Source of the DNA: SFEB01 sp964612455
GTDB taxonomy: Bacteria; Bacillota; Clostridia; Christensenellales; CAG-314
Length of the DNA: 64,000 nucleotides
Direction: 5' to 3'
NCBI GenBank assembly: GCA_964612455.1
Contig: CAZTCB010000004.1
Span: 3,637 to 67,636 of the forward strand
Part shown: piece after piece, positions 8,431 through 18,003 of the stretch
How positions within the stretch are numbered: the stretch's first letter is position 1
Layout of the letters: every line of letters begins with the position of its first letter
The notes under the pieces: model-generated
Seen by the model: the letters and a program-made list of their open reading frames with translations, nothing else
Databases searched by the model: none
Told to the model about the DNA's origin: nothing
Position numbers and translations under genes: made by a program

Positions 8431-9568
8431 CGACGAAAAAAACGCGGGATTGTACGTTCATATTCCTTTTTGTAAATCCAAGTGCGTGTATTGCGACTTT
8501 TGCAGTTTTGCCGACAAAGACGACGAGATTGATGCATACGGGTGCGCGTTAAAGAAAGAGACAGACATGTACGTTCCTCTTTCGGAAGGCAAAAAAATCA
8601 CGACGGTATTTGTAGGCGGAGGCACGCCGAGCATCGTCGGAGGAAAGTTTTTGTCCGATTTGTTGCTTTATATAAAAACGCGTTTTAATCTTTCGGGTGA
8701 CGTCGAAATAACGGTAGAAGCCAATCCCGACAGTTTTGACGAAGATTTTGCGACGCGACTCGCCGACGTCGGCGTAAACAGACTTTCTCTCGGACTGCAA
8801 TCGGCAAACGATTTGTTGTTAAAAAAACTCGGCAGACCGCATGATTACGCGGATTTTTGCCGCGCGGCTAAAATTGCGTCAAAATATTTTAAAAACGTCA
8901 ATTTTGACCTCATGATAGGCATAGAGGGACAAACGGATGAGGACGTAAAAAATACACTCGATTCCGTATTGGCGTTTTCTCCGACGCATTTGTCGGTTTA
9001 CGCGCTCATTCTCGAAAGGGGAACGCCCCTCAACAGGCTGGTAGGTAGAGGAAAAGTAGTTTTGCCCGACTCGGACGCGACTGCGGATATGTATGACTTG
9101 GCAAAAAACCTTCTTGACGGCAACAACTACCGTCGTTACGAAGTCAGCAACTTTGCACGAGCGGGTTTCGAGTGCAGACACAATCTCAATTATTGGGACA
9201 GAGGCGAGTATATAGGGCTCGGCCTTGCAGCGCACGGATACCTCGACGGCGTCAGATACGCAAACGTAAAGCATCTGGACAATTACTTAAAAAAAATCTC
9301 GCTTGCTACCCGTCCCGTATCGTTTCAAAAAAAAATACAACAAAAAGAGGCATGTTTCGAGTATGTGATGCTCGGTTTGAGAAAGGCTGACGGATTTGAC
9401 GTGGATGGTTTTAACAGCGACACGGGTGTCGACTTTTTTTCGACGTACGGGCAGACTGTAAAAAAGCTGTCGCAACAAAAACTATTGTGCGTAGAAAAAA
9501 ATCGGGTGTATATTCCGTCGGAGCGTTTTTACGTCGCCAACACTATACTCGAGGAATTTATTTTGTAG
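8423..9568 (+). CDS. hemW: HemW-like radical SAM protein (heme chaperone / coproporphyrinogen oxidase family)
   Basis: Radical SAM enzyme of the HemN/HemW family. The cluster motif is C17-x3-C21-x2-C24 inside YVHIPFCKSKCVYCDF, and VGGGTPSIV (residues about 67-75) is the SAM-binding GGGTP element. RLSLGLQSAND and GYLD-x-VRYAN regions are typical of the family. Length is 381 residues, normal for HemW (about 380) and shorter than HemN. The cysteine spacing and position directly after lepA, overlapping it by 8 bases, fit HemW rather than the HemN oxidase; HemW binds heme and is not a proven oxidase. No other heme genes are nearby. Confidence 0.88.
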   Translation: MNSDEKNAGLYVHIPFCKSKCVYCDFCSFADKDDEIDAYGCALKKETDMYVPLSEGKKITTVFVGGGTPSIVGGKFLSDLLLYIKTRFNLSGDVEITVEANPDSFDEDFATRLADVGVNRLSLGLQSANDLLLKKLGRPHDYADFCRAAKIASKYFKNVNFDLMIGIEGQTDEDVKNTLDSVLAFSPTHLSVYALILERGTPLNRLVGRGKVVLPDSDATADMYDLAKNLLDGNNYRRYEVSNFARAGFECRHNLNYWDRGEYIGLGLAAHGYLDGVRYANVKHLDNYLKKISLATRPVSFQKKIQQKEACFEYVMLGLRKADGFDVDGFNSDTGVDFFSTYGQTVKKLSQQKLLCVEKNRVYIPSERFYVANTILEEFIL

Positions 9569-9586
9569 TCAAAGGAGGGTAAAGAT

Positions 9587-10468
9587 ATGCGTTTGCAATC
9601 GAGATCGACGATAAATTACGTCGTCAAAAACTTTGTATTTTTATTGCCGTTTGTCGGCGTTCCCGCGATATTGCTTGCTTTTTTTCAGCCGCAGCAAGGT
9701 CCCGTGGATTTTTTTGCCGCGCTGTACGAGAGTACGTTCAACGGCGTTCCGATTGATTTTTCGGATTTTTACGGTTCGTTGTACGGGTATTTTTCTTTTG
9801 TCAACGCAGGCAAGGCGTTTTCGACGGATTTCAATATGATTTGGATATGGCTCGTAGTATTTGCGGTTACCGTTTTTTTCGTGTGTCTGACGACCTCTTT
9901 CGTCGAACGTCACATCAGATTCGGGACGCGAAAGTACCTGAGGGTATTGAGGAGTCTTAACGAAGTCGCGATGTACATCATGCCGTTTGTCGTGTTGTTG
10001 GTAGCGGCGTTTGAGATACTGATGCTTATCCTGTGCGGGCTTATCATGTTGTTGTCACAGATAGGAGGGATGGCGTTTTACGTCATAGCTGTTTTTTTGG
10101 CCGTTATTTTTTACGAAGGTTACTTCGTCGCCGCGGCATTGGTATTGCTTACTCCACCGTGTATGTTTTTTGACGGTTACAAATTTAATTCCGCGATAGG
10201 TTATTCGATACATCTGAGTACGCAACATCTCAAAGAAATGGTAAAAGATACTTTGTTGCCGTTGGTCGTGTCGCAGGTGTTGCTGTCCGTTTTAAAATAC
10301 TTGGTCGGTTTGTCTCCTTCGGAAACCACGGCGTTCTTTTTGACAGTAGGACTTAAATTTTTGTTTTATCTGTGGTGGTTGGTATACCTGCCTTGCTTGT
10401 CTTGTTGTAAATATGCCAACTTTACCGAAATGAAACGCGCCGATTTAAAAATGAAAATATTCGGGTAG
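9587..10468 (+). CDS. Polytopic membrane protein, unknown function
   Basis: Not recognised. The 293-residue protein begins with a strong AAAGGAGGG site 9 bases before ATG. Hydropathy by eye gives a first segment at about 12-33, an extracytoplasmic stretch rich in aromatic residues and Asp (34-85), then five or six further membrane segments: about 86-107, 127-155, 160-188, a re-entrant or transmembrane stretch around 228-246, and 250-278. The C-terminus is short and basic. It lies 18 bases after hemW and 12 bases before a second membrane protein of similar size, so the pair is likely cotranslated and could form one complex. General size and topology recall the DUF624/YesL type, but I see no decisive motif. 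Confidence 0.7.
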   Translation: MRLQSRSTINYVVKNFVFLLPFVGVPAILLAFFQPQQGPVDFFAALYESTFNGVPIDFSDFYGSLYGYFSFVNAGKAFSTDFNMIWIWLVVFAVTVFFVCLTTSFVERHIRFGTRKYLRVLRSLNEVAMYIMPFVVLLVAAFEILMLILCGLIMLLSQIGGMAFYVIAVFLAVIFYEGYFVAAALVLLTPPCMFFDGYKFNSAIGYSIHLSTQHLKEMVKDTLLPLVVSQVLLSVLKYLVGLSPSETTAFFLTVGLKFLFYLWWLVYLPCLSCCKYANFTEMKRADLKMKIFG

Positions 10469-10480
10469 GAGGAAAAATCG

Positions 10481-11443
10481 ATGCATTTTAAAAAGACGTT
10501 GAGCCTTGCTTTTAATACGTATTCGGTGCATATAAAATCCCTGTTGATTCAGCTTCTTGCGGTAGCCTTTGCGGCGGCGATAGTCGCGCTGTTTTTCGTC
10601 AACGCGGGCGGACGACTGGTGGAAAAAATCAAAGAAGAAAAAATAATAGAACAAGCTACCGAGATTGTAGAGGCGGTAGTGGACGGAAAGACGGCGGACG
10701 AAGACGATTTTGACGAAAAAATCGTCGGTTTTATGGACAGCGTCAAAGAAATCTTTACCGCGGTGCCAAACCTCGTTGAAAAAGCTCCCGTCGCAGTATG
10801 GTTGTTTATATTGCTCGTATACGCGATGTATTTCTTTTTCGGTTTGACTTTGTACAACAATATGTTCGTAATCAACAAATTTGCGTCTACCAACGTGCTC
10901 GGTTTTTATCTTTGGGCTTACGTTAAGGAGTTTAAAAACAACGTCAGGCTCAATTGGGCGGCGTCGCTCTTGTGCTGCTTGATGGACACGAGTATATTGA
11001 TGACGATAGTCGGCGTATACGTCGTCGCTTTTTCGGGATGGGGAGTAGTCGGCGTGGTTGTGTCGGTGTTGCTCCTCGTGTTTTTAATGAGTCTTCGTCG
11101 TACCGTCCTTGCGTATTGGGTACCCGCGTTTGTTACGGAGGAATGCGGAATAAGCGATGCGTTTAAAAAGGGCGTGGGTATGATGCTTGACGATTTCGGA
11201 AAATTGCTGTTAAAAACCTTTATCGTCATATTCGTCGCCGTCGCTTTGTGCATATCGTCCATGCTGGTGTTTAGCGTAGTGTGGTCGGGGGTGGTAATAA
11301 CGTTGATTTGCCTGCTCGCCGGTCACTATCTCACTTGCGCTTACGTCGTTGATTATTACGAACAGAGCGGCAAAACCTATTTTACAAAAAAAGTTGACCT
11401 TGCGGCACTGACGGGTGACGGCGAAAATACCTTAGAAGACTGA
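10481..11443 (+). CDS. Polytopic membrane protein with charged extracytoplasmic loop, unknown function
   Basis: Not recognised. The 320-residue product has a first membrane segment at about 21-42, then an acidic and lysine-rich soluble stretch (about 45-100: KIKEEKIIEQATEIVEAVV and onwards) that may form a helix or coiled coil, and further membrane segments at about 107-128, 158-187, 190-208 and 240-283, ending in a soluble tail. The start is preceded by GTAGGAGG. It follows its neighbour by 12 bases, and pcrA starts 23 bases later, which puts it in the hemW-pcrA-ligA transcription unit. The two adjacent membrane proteins probably work together; their role is unknown. Confidence 0.7.
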   Translation: MHFKKTLSLAFNTYSVHIKSLLIQLLAVAFAAAIVALFFVNAGGRLVEKIKEEKIIEQATEIVEAVVDGKTADEDDFDEKIVGFMDSVKEIFTAVPNLVEKAPVAVWLFILLVYAMYFFFGLTLYNNMFVINKFASTNVLGFYLWAYVKEFKNNVRLNWAASLLCCLMDTSILMTIVGVYVVAFSGWGVVGVVVSVLLLVFLMSLRRTVLAYWVPAFVTEECGISDAFKKGVGMMLDDFGKLLLKTFIVIFVAVALCISSMLVFSVVWSGVVITLICLLAGHYLTCAYVVDYYEQSGKTYFTKKVDLAALTGDGENTLED

Positions 11444-11466
11444 CCGATTTTCGTACGGAGACGACA

Positions 11467-13671
11467 ATGATAAATTTAAATCCTCAACAAAAAGAAGCGG
11501 CAAACGCATTGGAAGGTGCCGTAATGGTACTTGCCGGCGCAGGTAGCGGCAAGACGCGCGTTCTTACCGAGCGCATAGGCAATCTCGTCAACGGCGGCGT
11601 GCTTCCTTATCATATTTTAGCGATAACTTTTACCAACAAAGCGGCGGCGGAAATGAAAGAACGTCTTGCCGATACGTGTTCTACGCGTGGCATGACGGTT
11701 TGTACCATACACAGCATGTGCGCGAGGATACTGCGCGAAGACGCGGATAAATTCGGTTATTCTAAAAACTTTACTATATACGACGCTACCGATGTAAAAC
11801 GCGTCGTTAAAAAACTTTTTAAACGTTTTTATCCGCACGAGGACAGTAAGGCGGCGGAAAAATACGCATCCGAAACTTTGACGGTCTTGTCGTCCGTCAA
11901 AAACGACGGTCTCTCTCCGTCGGACGGATTGGACGACGATCTTTTGTGCTTTTGCAGTGACGCAGAAGTAGTAAAAAAGTTGGTCGTCGAGTATCAAAAA
12001 CAACTCAAACTCTCGGATTGCATGGATTTTGACGATTTGTTACTCAACGTATACGTACTTTTAAGGGATAACGGAGAGGTGCTCGACAAATATCGTCAAC
12101 GTTATCGGTATATCAGCGTAGACGAGTTTCAGGATACCAATACCGTGCAATATAAAATTTTCAGATTGCTTGCCGGTGACGACGGCAATATTTTCGTCGT
12201 CGGCGACGATGACCAGTCCATATACGGTTGGCGCGGCGCAAACGCCGACAATATGCAAAAGTTTAAAAAAGATTACCCCTCCGCACGAGTGTTTTATCTC
12301 GAGCAAAATTACCGCAGTACGAAAAAAATCTTAGAGGTGGCAAACACCCTTATTAAAAAAAACGACGGGCGTTTTGACAAAACTCTTTGGACGGAAAACA
12401 ACGACGGCGTCAGAGTAGAAAACTATTCCGCACGGGACGAGGCCGACGAAGCGAGGTTTTGCATTCAACAAGTCGCCGCTCTCTTAAGCAGGGGGTACAG
12501 GTACGGAGATTTTGCGATACTCATGCGCGTAAACGCGTTGTCTCGGTCTTTTGAGCAAGAATGTATGAGTTACGGTATACCGTTTAAAGTATTCGGCGGC
12601 TTTAAATTTTTTGAAAGAAAGGAGATTAAAGACGTTACGGCGTACCTTCGTCTTATAGTCAATCCGAGTGACGACGAGGCTTTTTTGCGGGCGATAGGCA
12701 CGCGCAAGGGTATAGGCGACGCAACCCTCGGTAAACTTTCGTCCTACGCCGCCGAAAAAGGCATTTCGTTGCTCGCGAGTCTGTCGACCATTGAGTCCGA
12801 CGGAGTTTTTAATAAAGGTACGGGAGAAAAACTGCGCGCTTTCGGCAACGATATCCGCAACCTGCGGAATACCTCTTTGACGGAAACGGTAGGACAGACG
12901 GTTAACGCGGCGATAGCATTGAGCGGTCTGACGGCGGAGAGCAGAACCGACGAGGATCGTTCTCGCATAGAAAACTTAAACGAGTTGACGTTGTCCGCGT
13001 CCGAGTTTGCTACGGACAATCCCGACGCCGACCTTACCGATTATCTTGAAAGTATAAGTTTAAAGAGCGATATCGACGAGATGAACGCCGACGATTATTT
13101 ATCCATTGCCACCATTCATGCGGCAAAGGGACTTGAATGGAACGTGGTTTTTGTCGTCGGTATGGATGACGGAGTTTTTCCCGGAAACAGAGCGATGGCA
13201 GACTTAAATCAAATGAAGGAAGAACGCCGTCTGGCTTACGTTGCCGTCACTCGCGCGAGAGAAAGGCTTTTTGTCACCCGCGCGCAGAGGAGATTTTTGT
13301 ACGGCGAATGGAAGTATATGGTAGCGAGTCGATTTTTTAAGGACGTCGTCGGCGAGCCTCAGCGCGAACAACGTTATGACGCCGACGGAGTACCTAAGTT
13401 TGACGTCATGCCTTTATCCTCGGCGGTAAAGACAAATTCTACCATGACCTACAACGAATCGAGTTTCGGAGTTACGCAAAGGGTTTCGCAAACCGCAAAA
13501 CCGATTTCGCCTTCTGCACAGTCATTAAAGGCCGGGCAAAAAGTTTTTCACAAACTCTACGGCGAGGGCATGGTACTCAACGTAAACAACGGCAACGCAG
13601 ACGTTTTGTTTGTTTCCGTCGGCAAAAAAACGCTCAATCTTAGATTTGCGCCGTTGCAACCGATTGATTAA
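11467..13671 (+). CDS. pcrA: ATP-dependent DNA helicase PcrA/UvrD
   Basis: Superfamily 1A 3'-5' helicase for repair and for removing RecA or RNA polymerase from DNA. Motif I is AGAGSGKT (23-30), motif Ia TFTNKAA, motif II DEFQDTN, motif III GDDDQSIYGWRGA, motif IV EQNYRST, motif V ATIHAAKGLEWNVVFVVG and motif VI AYVAVTRARE. The C-terminal 60 residues include the PcrA-type HKLYGEGMV tudor-like domain thought to contact RNA polymerase. Length, 734 residues, is normal. It is followed 11 bases later by ligA, the common Firmicutes pcrA-ligA pair. Confidence 0.95.
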   Translation: MINLNPQQKEAANALEGAVMVLAGAGSGKTRVLTERIGNLVNGGVLPYHILAITFTNKAAAEMKERLADTCSTRGMTVCTIHSMCARILREDADKFGYSKNFTIYDATDVKRVVKKLFKRFYPHEDSKAAEKYASETLTVLSSVKNDGLSPSDGLDDDLLCFCSDAEVVKKLVVEYQKQLKLSDCMDFDDLLLNVYVLLRDNGEVLDKYRQRYRYISVDEFQDTNTVQYKIFRLLAGDDGNIFVVGDDDQSIYGWRGANADNMQKFKKDYPSARVFYLEQNYRSTKKILEVANTLIKKNDGRFDKTLWTENNDGVRVENYSARDEADEARFCIQQVAALLSRGYRYGDFAILMRVNALSRSFEQECMSYGIPFKVFGGFKFFERKEIKDVTAYLRLIVNPSDDEAFLRAIGTRKGIGDATLGKLSSYAAEKGISLLASLSTIESDGVFNKGTGEKLRAFGNDIRNLRNTSLTETVGQTVNAAIALSGLTAESRTDEDRSRIENLNELTLSASEFATDNPDADLTDYLESISLKSDIDEMNADDYLSIATIHAAKGLEWNVVFVVGMDDGVFPGNRAMADLNQMKEERRLAYVAVTRARERLFVTRAQRRFLYGEWKYMVASRFFKDVVGEPQREQRYDADGVPKFDVMPLSSAVKTNSTMTYNESSFGVTQRVSQTAKPISPSAQSLKAGQKVFHKLYGEGMVLNVNNGNADVLFVSVGKKTLNLRFAPLQPID

Positions 13672-13682
13672 AGGAAAGAAAA

Positions 13683-15641
13683 ATGAAAGACGAACGACTT
13701 TTTGACATGCGAGTACTCGTGGACAAACTCAACGCATGGGCGAAAGAGTATTATACTTTAGATTCTCCTACCGTTTCGGATGAAACTTACGACGCGGCGT
13801 ACGATCGCCTGCTTTTGCTCGAAAAACAAACGGGAGTGATATTGCCCGACAGTCCGACGCATAGGGTTGGCGGTCAGATACTCGATAAATTTCAGGAGCA
13901 CAGACACCTTACCCGTCTGTATAGCCTCGACAAGGCTCAGAGTTTCGGCGAGTTAAAGAGTTGGTATGACAAAATAGTTAAAGACGCTCCGTCCGCGGAG
14001 TTTACCGTCGAATTAAAGTACGACGGATTGACGTTAAATCTGACTTACGACGGGGGAAAACTGCAGACAGGTGCGACGCGCGGCAAAGGAGTAGTCGGCG
14101 AAAACGTAACGGCTCAGGCAAAAACGATAAAATCCGCTCCGTTGTCGATAGGTTTCGATAAACTCATAGAGATACAGGGCGAGGCTATAATGCACCTTTC
14201 GGCATTAAAAAAATACAACGACCTACACGCTGACGATACTATCAAAAACGCCCGAAACGGAGCGGCAGGCGCAATAAGAAATCTCGATCCGTCGGTGACT
14301 GCGAGTCGCAATCTCGACGTCGTTTGTTATTCCGTTGGTTACGACGGCGGTAGCGGTGTGCGGTCGCAGGAAAGTCTGGTGCGCTTTTTGCGCGACAACG
14401 GTTTTCGTACGAGCGATTATTTTAAAAAGGTCAAGACCTTTGAAGAAATAAAGAATTGTATCGAAGAGATAGGCGCGTCCCGCGAAAAACTCGATTTTTT
14501 GATTGACGGCGCGGTAGTAAAGGTCAATGATTTTTCGATAAGAGAAAATCTCGGTTTTACCGACAAGTTTCCGCGTTGGGCGATAGCGTTTAAGTTTAAG
14601 GCGGAAGAAGTAGTGACTACGTTAAAGTCCGTCGAGTGGCAGGTCGGTCGTACGGGTAAACTCACTCCGCTCGGTCATCTCGAACCGATAGAACTGTGCG
14701 GCGCCACTATTTCGCGCGCGACGCTAAACAATTACGACGACGTATTGAGAAAAAACCTCAGCGTCAACAGCCTCGTGTTCGTTCGCCGCAGCAACGACGT
14801 TATCCCGGAGGTACTCGGGCTTGCCGAAACTACCGAAAAAAGTCAACCTATTTTACCGCCCGACGTTTGTCCGGTGTGCGGTACGCTTCTCGTGACTAAA
14901 GGCGCCAACTTGTTTTGCCCCAATACTTACGGGTGCGAAAAACAAATAGAAGCGCGATTAACTCATTTTTGCTCTAAAAACGCTTTCGACATAGAGGGAG
15001 TCAGTAAAAAAACGATATTGCAACTCATGCAAATCGGCGTTTCGTCTCCGATAGATTTGTACTCCTTGACGAAAGAAAGGTTACTTTCTCTTGACGGGTT
15101 TAAGGATAAAAAAGCTCAAAATTTTATCAACGCAATCGAAAAAAGCAAATCGGTGCGGTTGTCGTCCTTTATTTACGGGCTCGGTATAGAAAACGTCGGC
15201 ATCGTTACGGCGAGAGAGTTTGCGCGCGTGTTTAACAGCGTCGACGATTTGTCCGCCGCCCCGCAGGAACGCTTGATTGAGATAGACGACGTCGGCGAGG
15301 TGGTTGCGCAAAGCGTGATTGACTTTTTTGACGGAGAATACGGCAAAGCTTTGGTTGGCGGATTGAAATCAATCGGTATAAATCCGCGGTTTGTTTCCGA
15401 AAAAACCGACGGCGTTTTTAGCGGAAAAAAGATTGTGCTCACCGGTAGCCTGACGTCGTATACCCGTAGTGCCGCCGCTTTAGAAATAGAAAAACGCGGA
15501 GGTACCGTCGCTACGTCGGTGACCAACGACGTCAATCTCGTAATAGCGGGTAGCGATGCCGGTAGCAAACTGACCAAGGCGGTAGAAAAGGGCATAGAGA
15601 TATGGGACGAATCCGCCTTTGTCGATGCATTAAAAAATTAA
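13683..15641 (+). CDS. ligA: NAD+-dependent DNA ligase LigA
   Basis: Seals nicks in replication and repair using NAD+. The adenylation lysine is K112 in the KYDG motif; the N-terminal Ia domain (Y-x-LDSPTVSD-x-YD) that binds NMN is present. After the OB domain a Cys4 zinc finger is visible (CPVC, then CPNTYGC), then helix-hairpin-helix repeats and a C-terminal BRCT domain starting at FSGKKIVLTGSL. The 652-residue length is typical (650-670). It is preceded by GGAAAG before the ATG and sits 11 bases after pcrA. The next gene has its own promoter. Confidence 0.96.
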   Translation: MKDERLFDMRVLVDKLNAWAKEYYTLDSPTVSDETYDAAYDRLLLLEKQTGVILPDSPTHRVGGQILDKFQEHRHLTRLYSLDKAQSFGELKSWYDKIVKDAPSAEFTVELKYDGLTLNLTYDGGKLQTGATRGKGVVGENVTAQAKTIKSAPLSIGFDKLIEIQGEAIMHLSALKKYNDLHADDTIKNARNGAAGAIRNLDPSVTASRNLDVVCYSVGYDGGSGVRSQESLVRFLRDNGFRTSDYFKKVKTFEEIKNCIEEIGASREKLDFLIDGAVVKVNDFSIRENLGFTDKFPRWAIAFKFKAEEVVTTLKSVEWQVGRTGKLTPLGHLEPIELCGATISRATLNNYDDVLRKNLSVNSLVFVRRSNDVIPEVLGLAETTEKSQPILPPDVCPVCGTLLVTKGANLFCPNTYGCEKQIEARLTHFCSKNAFDIEGVSKKTILQLMQIGVSSPIDLYSLTKERLLSLDGFKDKKAQNFINAIEKSKSVRLSSFIYGLGIENVGIVTAREFARVFNSVDDLSAAPQERLIEIDDVGEVVAQSVIDFFDGEYGKALVGGLKSIGINPRFVSEKTDGVFSGKKIVLTGSLTSYTRSAAALEIEKRGGTVATSVTNDVNLVIAGSDAGSKLTKAVEKGIEIWDESAFVDALKN

Positions 15642-15657
15642 AAACAGAAAAAACGCT

Positions 15658-15685
15658 TTGATTATGGCAAACGTTGTGCTATAAT
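15658..15685 (+). promoter_or_regulatory. Sigma-A-type promoter upstream of the GatA-like gene
   Basis: TTGATT (15658-15663), a 16-base spacer and TATAAT (15680-15685), giving a leader of about 40 bases. It separates the ligA unit from the gatA-like, yicC and following housekeeping genes. Confidence 0.75.
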
Positions 15686-15732
15686 AATTAGTCGATAACA
15701 AGCAAAAGAGAGACCTTTGGGGAAAAACATAC

Positions 15733-17088
15733 ATGGATATCGAAAGTACGTCATTGACGCGGATTTCACGCGCTATCTCAGAGAAAAAAATTTCGGCGGT
15801 TGAGCTAAATCGCCGTTGTTTCGATATTTTTAAAGCTACGAGACGTCTTAATGCGTTTACCGAGGCGGACGAAGAGTACGTTATGGCTCAGGCAGCCGCC
15901 GTGGATAAAAAAATCGCGTCAGGCGAACGAGTAGGTGCACTTGCCGGTATACCTATAGGGGTAAAAGACAATATGACTACCGAGCATTACGCTACTACTT
16001 GCGCGAGTCTTTGTTTTAAAGGCAAAGAGTTTCTCCCTAAGACCGATTGCGGCGTAGTGAAAAAACTTCGCGATGCGGACGCCGTCATTTTCGGTAAAAC
16101 CAACATGGACGAATTTGCAATGGGTTATACGGGTACCAATTCCGTCTACGGAGAGGTTTTAAACCCGTTTGCCGAGGCTTACAGCGCAGGCGGCAGCAGT
16201 AGCGGTAGTGCCGCGGCGGTGGCGGCGGGATGCGTTTTCGGCGCTCTCGGCAGCGATACCGGCGGCAGTATTCGCCAGCCGGCGGCAAATTGCGGCGTGG
16301 TCGGGCTAAAACCCACGTTTGGTGCCGTTTCGCGAGAGGGAGTGTTTCCGCTTAGCGATTCACTCGATCATGTCGGTTGTCTGACTACTACGACGCAAGA
16401 CTGTGCGAAACTTTTTGGCGTGATAAAAAACGTACCCGCAAATTTCGACGACGCGTTTTTGCCGTCAAGCCGTAGATTGAAGGTGGCTTATCTTGCCGAT
16501 TTCGGCAACGCTTTCGTCGACGACGACGTTTTGACGGCTTATTTCAAATCGGTGGAGAGTTTAAAGCGTCTCGGTTACGCCGTGGAGGGTATCGATTTTG
16601 ATTTAAACAAACGCATAGCCGACACGTACCGCGTACTTTGTTGTACCGAAGGCGTGCTGAGTTTTAAGCGATTTAACGCAAAGTTTCCCGACGCCATAGA
16701 TTTTTCAAAATGCATGCGAGAGGTCGTGAGCCGCGTAAATTTCGGCAAAAAGATACTTGCGGACGATCCCTCGGCAATAACCCGCGCAAACATGGTCAGG
16801 GAAGAAACGAAAGTAAAAATCGCCAACGTTTTGTCGTCGTACGACGTCATAGTCAGTCCGACGACATTGTTGCGGGCGGCAAGACGCGATGAAGAAATCC
16901 CTGCGGAAAAAGGTTTTACGTCCGATTTGTTTTCCATCGTTTGCAACCTGACGGGGATACCCGCTATAAGCGTACCGATGGGTAAGGATTTAAACGGAGT
17001 GCCTATGGGGTTTCAGGTTATGTCGGCTGCCGACAGAGAAATCGATTTGTTTAAGGTCGCTTACGACTTTGAGCAGGTAGTTAAATAA
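15733..17088 (+). CDS. GatA-like amidase (amidase signature family)
   Basis: Amidase-signature hydrolase with the full Ser-cisSer-Lys triad: K78 in GVKDN, cis-Ser155 in AGGSSSGSA and the nucleophile S179 in TGGSIRQPA. The N-terminal half, including NMDEFAMG (124-131), resembles the GatA subunit of Glu-tRNA(Gln)/Asp-tRNA(Asn) amidotransferase, which releases ammonia from glutamine. However, it has 451 residues against about 485, and the segment after the nucleophile (GVFPLSDSLDHVG) is more like general amidases than GatA's usual GL-AFASSLDQ. Position after pcrA-ligA is where gatC-gatA-gatB often lies, but neither gatC nor gatB is adjacent. Either gatB and gatC are elsewhere, or this is a free amidase. 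Confidence 0.75.
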   Translation: MDIESTSLTRISRAISEKKISAVELNRRCFDIFKATRRLNAFTEADEEYVMAQAAAVDKKIASGERVGALAGIPIGVKDNMTTEHYATTCASLCFKGKEFLPKTDCGVVKKLRDADAVIFGKTNMDEFAMGYTGTNSVYGEVLNPFAEAYSAGGSSSGSAAAVAAGCVFGALGSDTGGSIRQPAANCGVVGLKPTFGAVSREGVFPLSDSLDHVGCLTTTTQDCAKLFGVIKNVPANFDDAFLPSSRRLKVAYLADFGNAFVDDDVLTAYFKSVESLKRLGYAVEGIDFDLNKRIADTYRVLCCTEGVLSFKRFNAKFPDAIDFSKCMREVVSRVNFGKKILADDPSAITRANMVREETKVKIANVLSSYDVIVSPTTLLRAARRDEEIPAEKGFTSDLFSIVCNLTGIPAISVPMGKDLNGVPMGFQVMSAADREIDLFKVAYDFEQVVK

Positions 17089-17120
17089 AACATAAATATC
17101 GGTAAAAAGAGGAAAAGATA

Positions 17121-17996
17121 ATGAAAAGTATGACGGGTTACGGCAAAGGTACGGCAAATTGTTTAGGGCGTACGCTTACCGTGGAGTTAAAGAGCGTCAA
17201 TCACCGATATCTCGATATCGCTTTCAGGCTTCCGCGCGCTTTTTTAGCTTACGAAGATCAATTCAGACAGTTGCTTTCGGTAGGATTGAGCCGCGGACAT
17301 GTTGACGTCTACGTCAATTACGAGGATTGTTCGGACAGACCTAAAAAGCTGCATGTAGACATAGGGCTTGCGTCGAGTCTCGTCGAGACGTCAAAACGCT
17401 TGCAGGAGCAGTTTGATATAAAAAACGATTTCAACGTCAACAGTTTGCTCAAGAGTCAGGACGTGCTCACCGTATTGCACGAAGACGACGATCCCGAAAT
17501 AGTAAAAAAACTTATATCCGACAGCGTTTCGGCAGCAGTCGCCGATCTCAACTTGATGCGTGAGATAGAAGGCAACAAACTTGCCGTTACGTTAAACGGT
17601 TTCGTAGACAGTATAGAAAAAACGGTAGACGATATTTCGGCTTTTGCTCCGAGCGTCGTTGAAGATTATCGCGAAAAACTCAGAGCGCGTATTGCCGAAG
17701 CTCTTGCGGACGTCGCAATTGACGAAAGTAAACTTGCAAATGAAGTTTGCTTTTTCGCCGACAAAAGCAATATCGATGAGGAATTGGCACGTTTGAGGAG
17801 TCATATAGCTCAAATCAGACGGATTTTGGCGGAAAAAGAACCCGTCGGTCGCAAGCTCGATTTTTTGGTACAGGAGTTTAACCGAGAGGCAAACACGATT
17901 TGCAGCAAGTCCAACAACGTCTCGCTCACCAATCTCGCTTTGTCGCTAAAAAACGATATAGAAAAAGTCAGAGAACAGATTCAAAACGTGGAATAG
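17121..17996 (+). CDS. yicC: YicC/YloC-family endoribonuclease
   Basis: Member of the YicC/YloC family, proteins shown in E. coli and B. subtilis to be endoribonucleases acting in RNA decay. The N-terminal signature MKSMTGYGKG and the ELKSVNHRYLD-x-FRLP block (about residues 23-42) are diagnostic. The C-terminal domain carries the conserved EEL-RL-SH-x2-Q and GRKLDFL-QE-NRE-NTI-SK segments. At 291 residues it is full length. It opens the well-known yicC-gmk-rpoZ-coaBC-priA block and is followed by gmk after 7 bases. The start is set by AAAAGAGG before the ATG. Confidence 0.92.
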   Translation: MKSMTGYGKGTANCLGRTLTVELKSVNHRYLDIAFRLPRAFLAYEDQFRQLLSVGLSRGHVDVYVNYEDCSDRPKKLHVDIGLASSLVETSKRLQEQFDIKNDFNVNSLLKSQDVLTVLHEDDDPEIVKKLISDSVSAAVADLNLMREIEGNKLAVTLNGFVDSIEKTVDDISAFAPSVVEDYREKLRARIAEALADVAIDESKLANEVCFFADKSNIDEELARLRSHIAQIRRILAEKEPVGRKLDFLVQEFNREANTICSKSNNVSLTNLALSLKNDIEKVREQIQNVE

Positions 17997-18003
17997 GTGC
18001 AAA

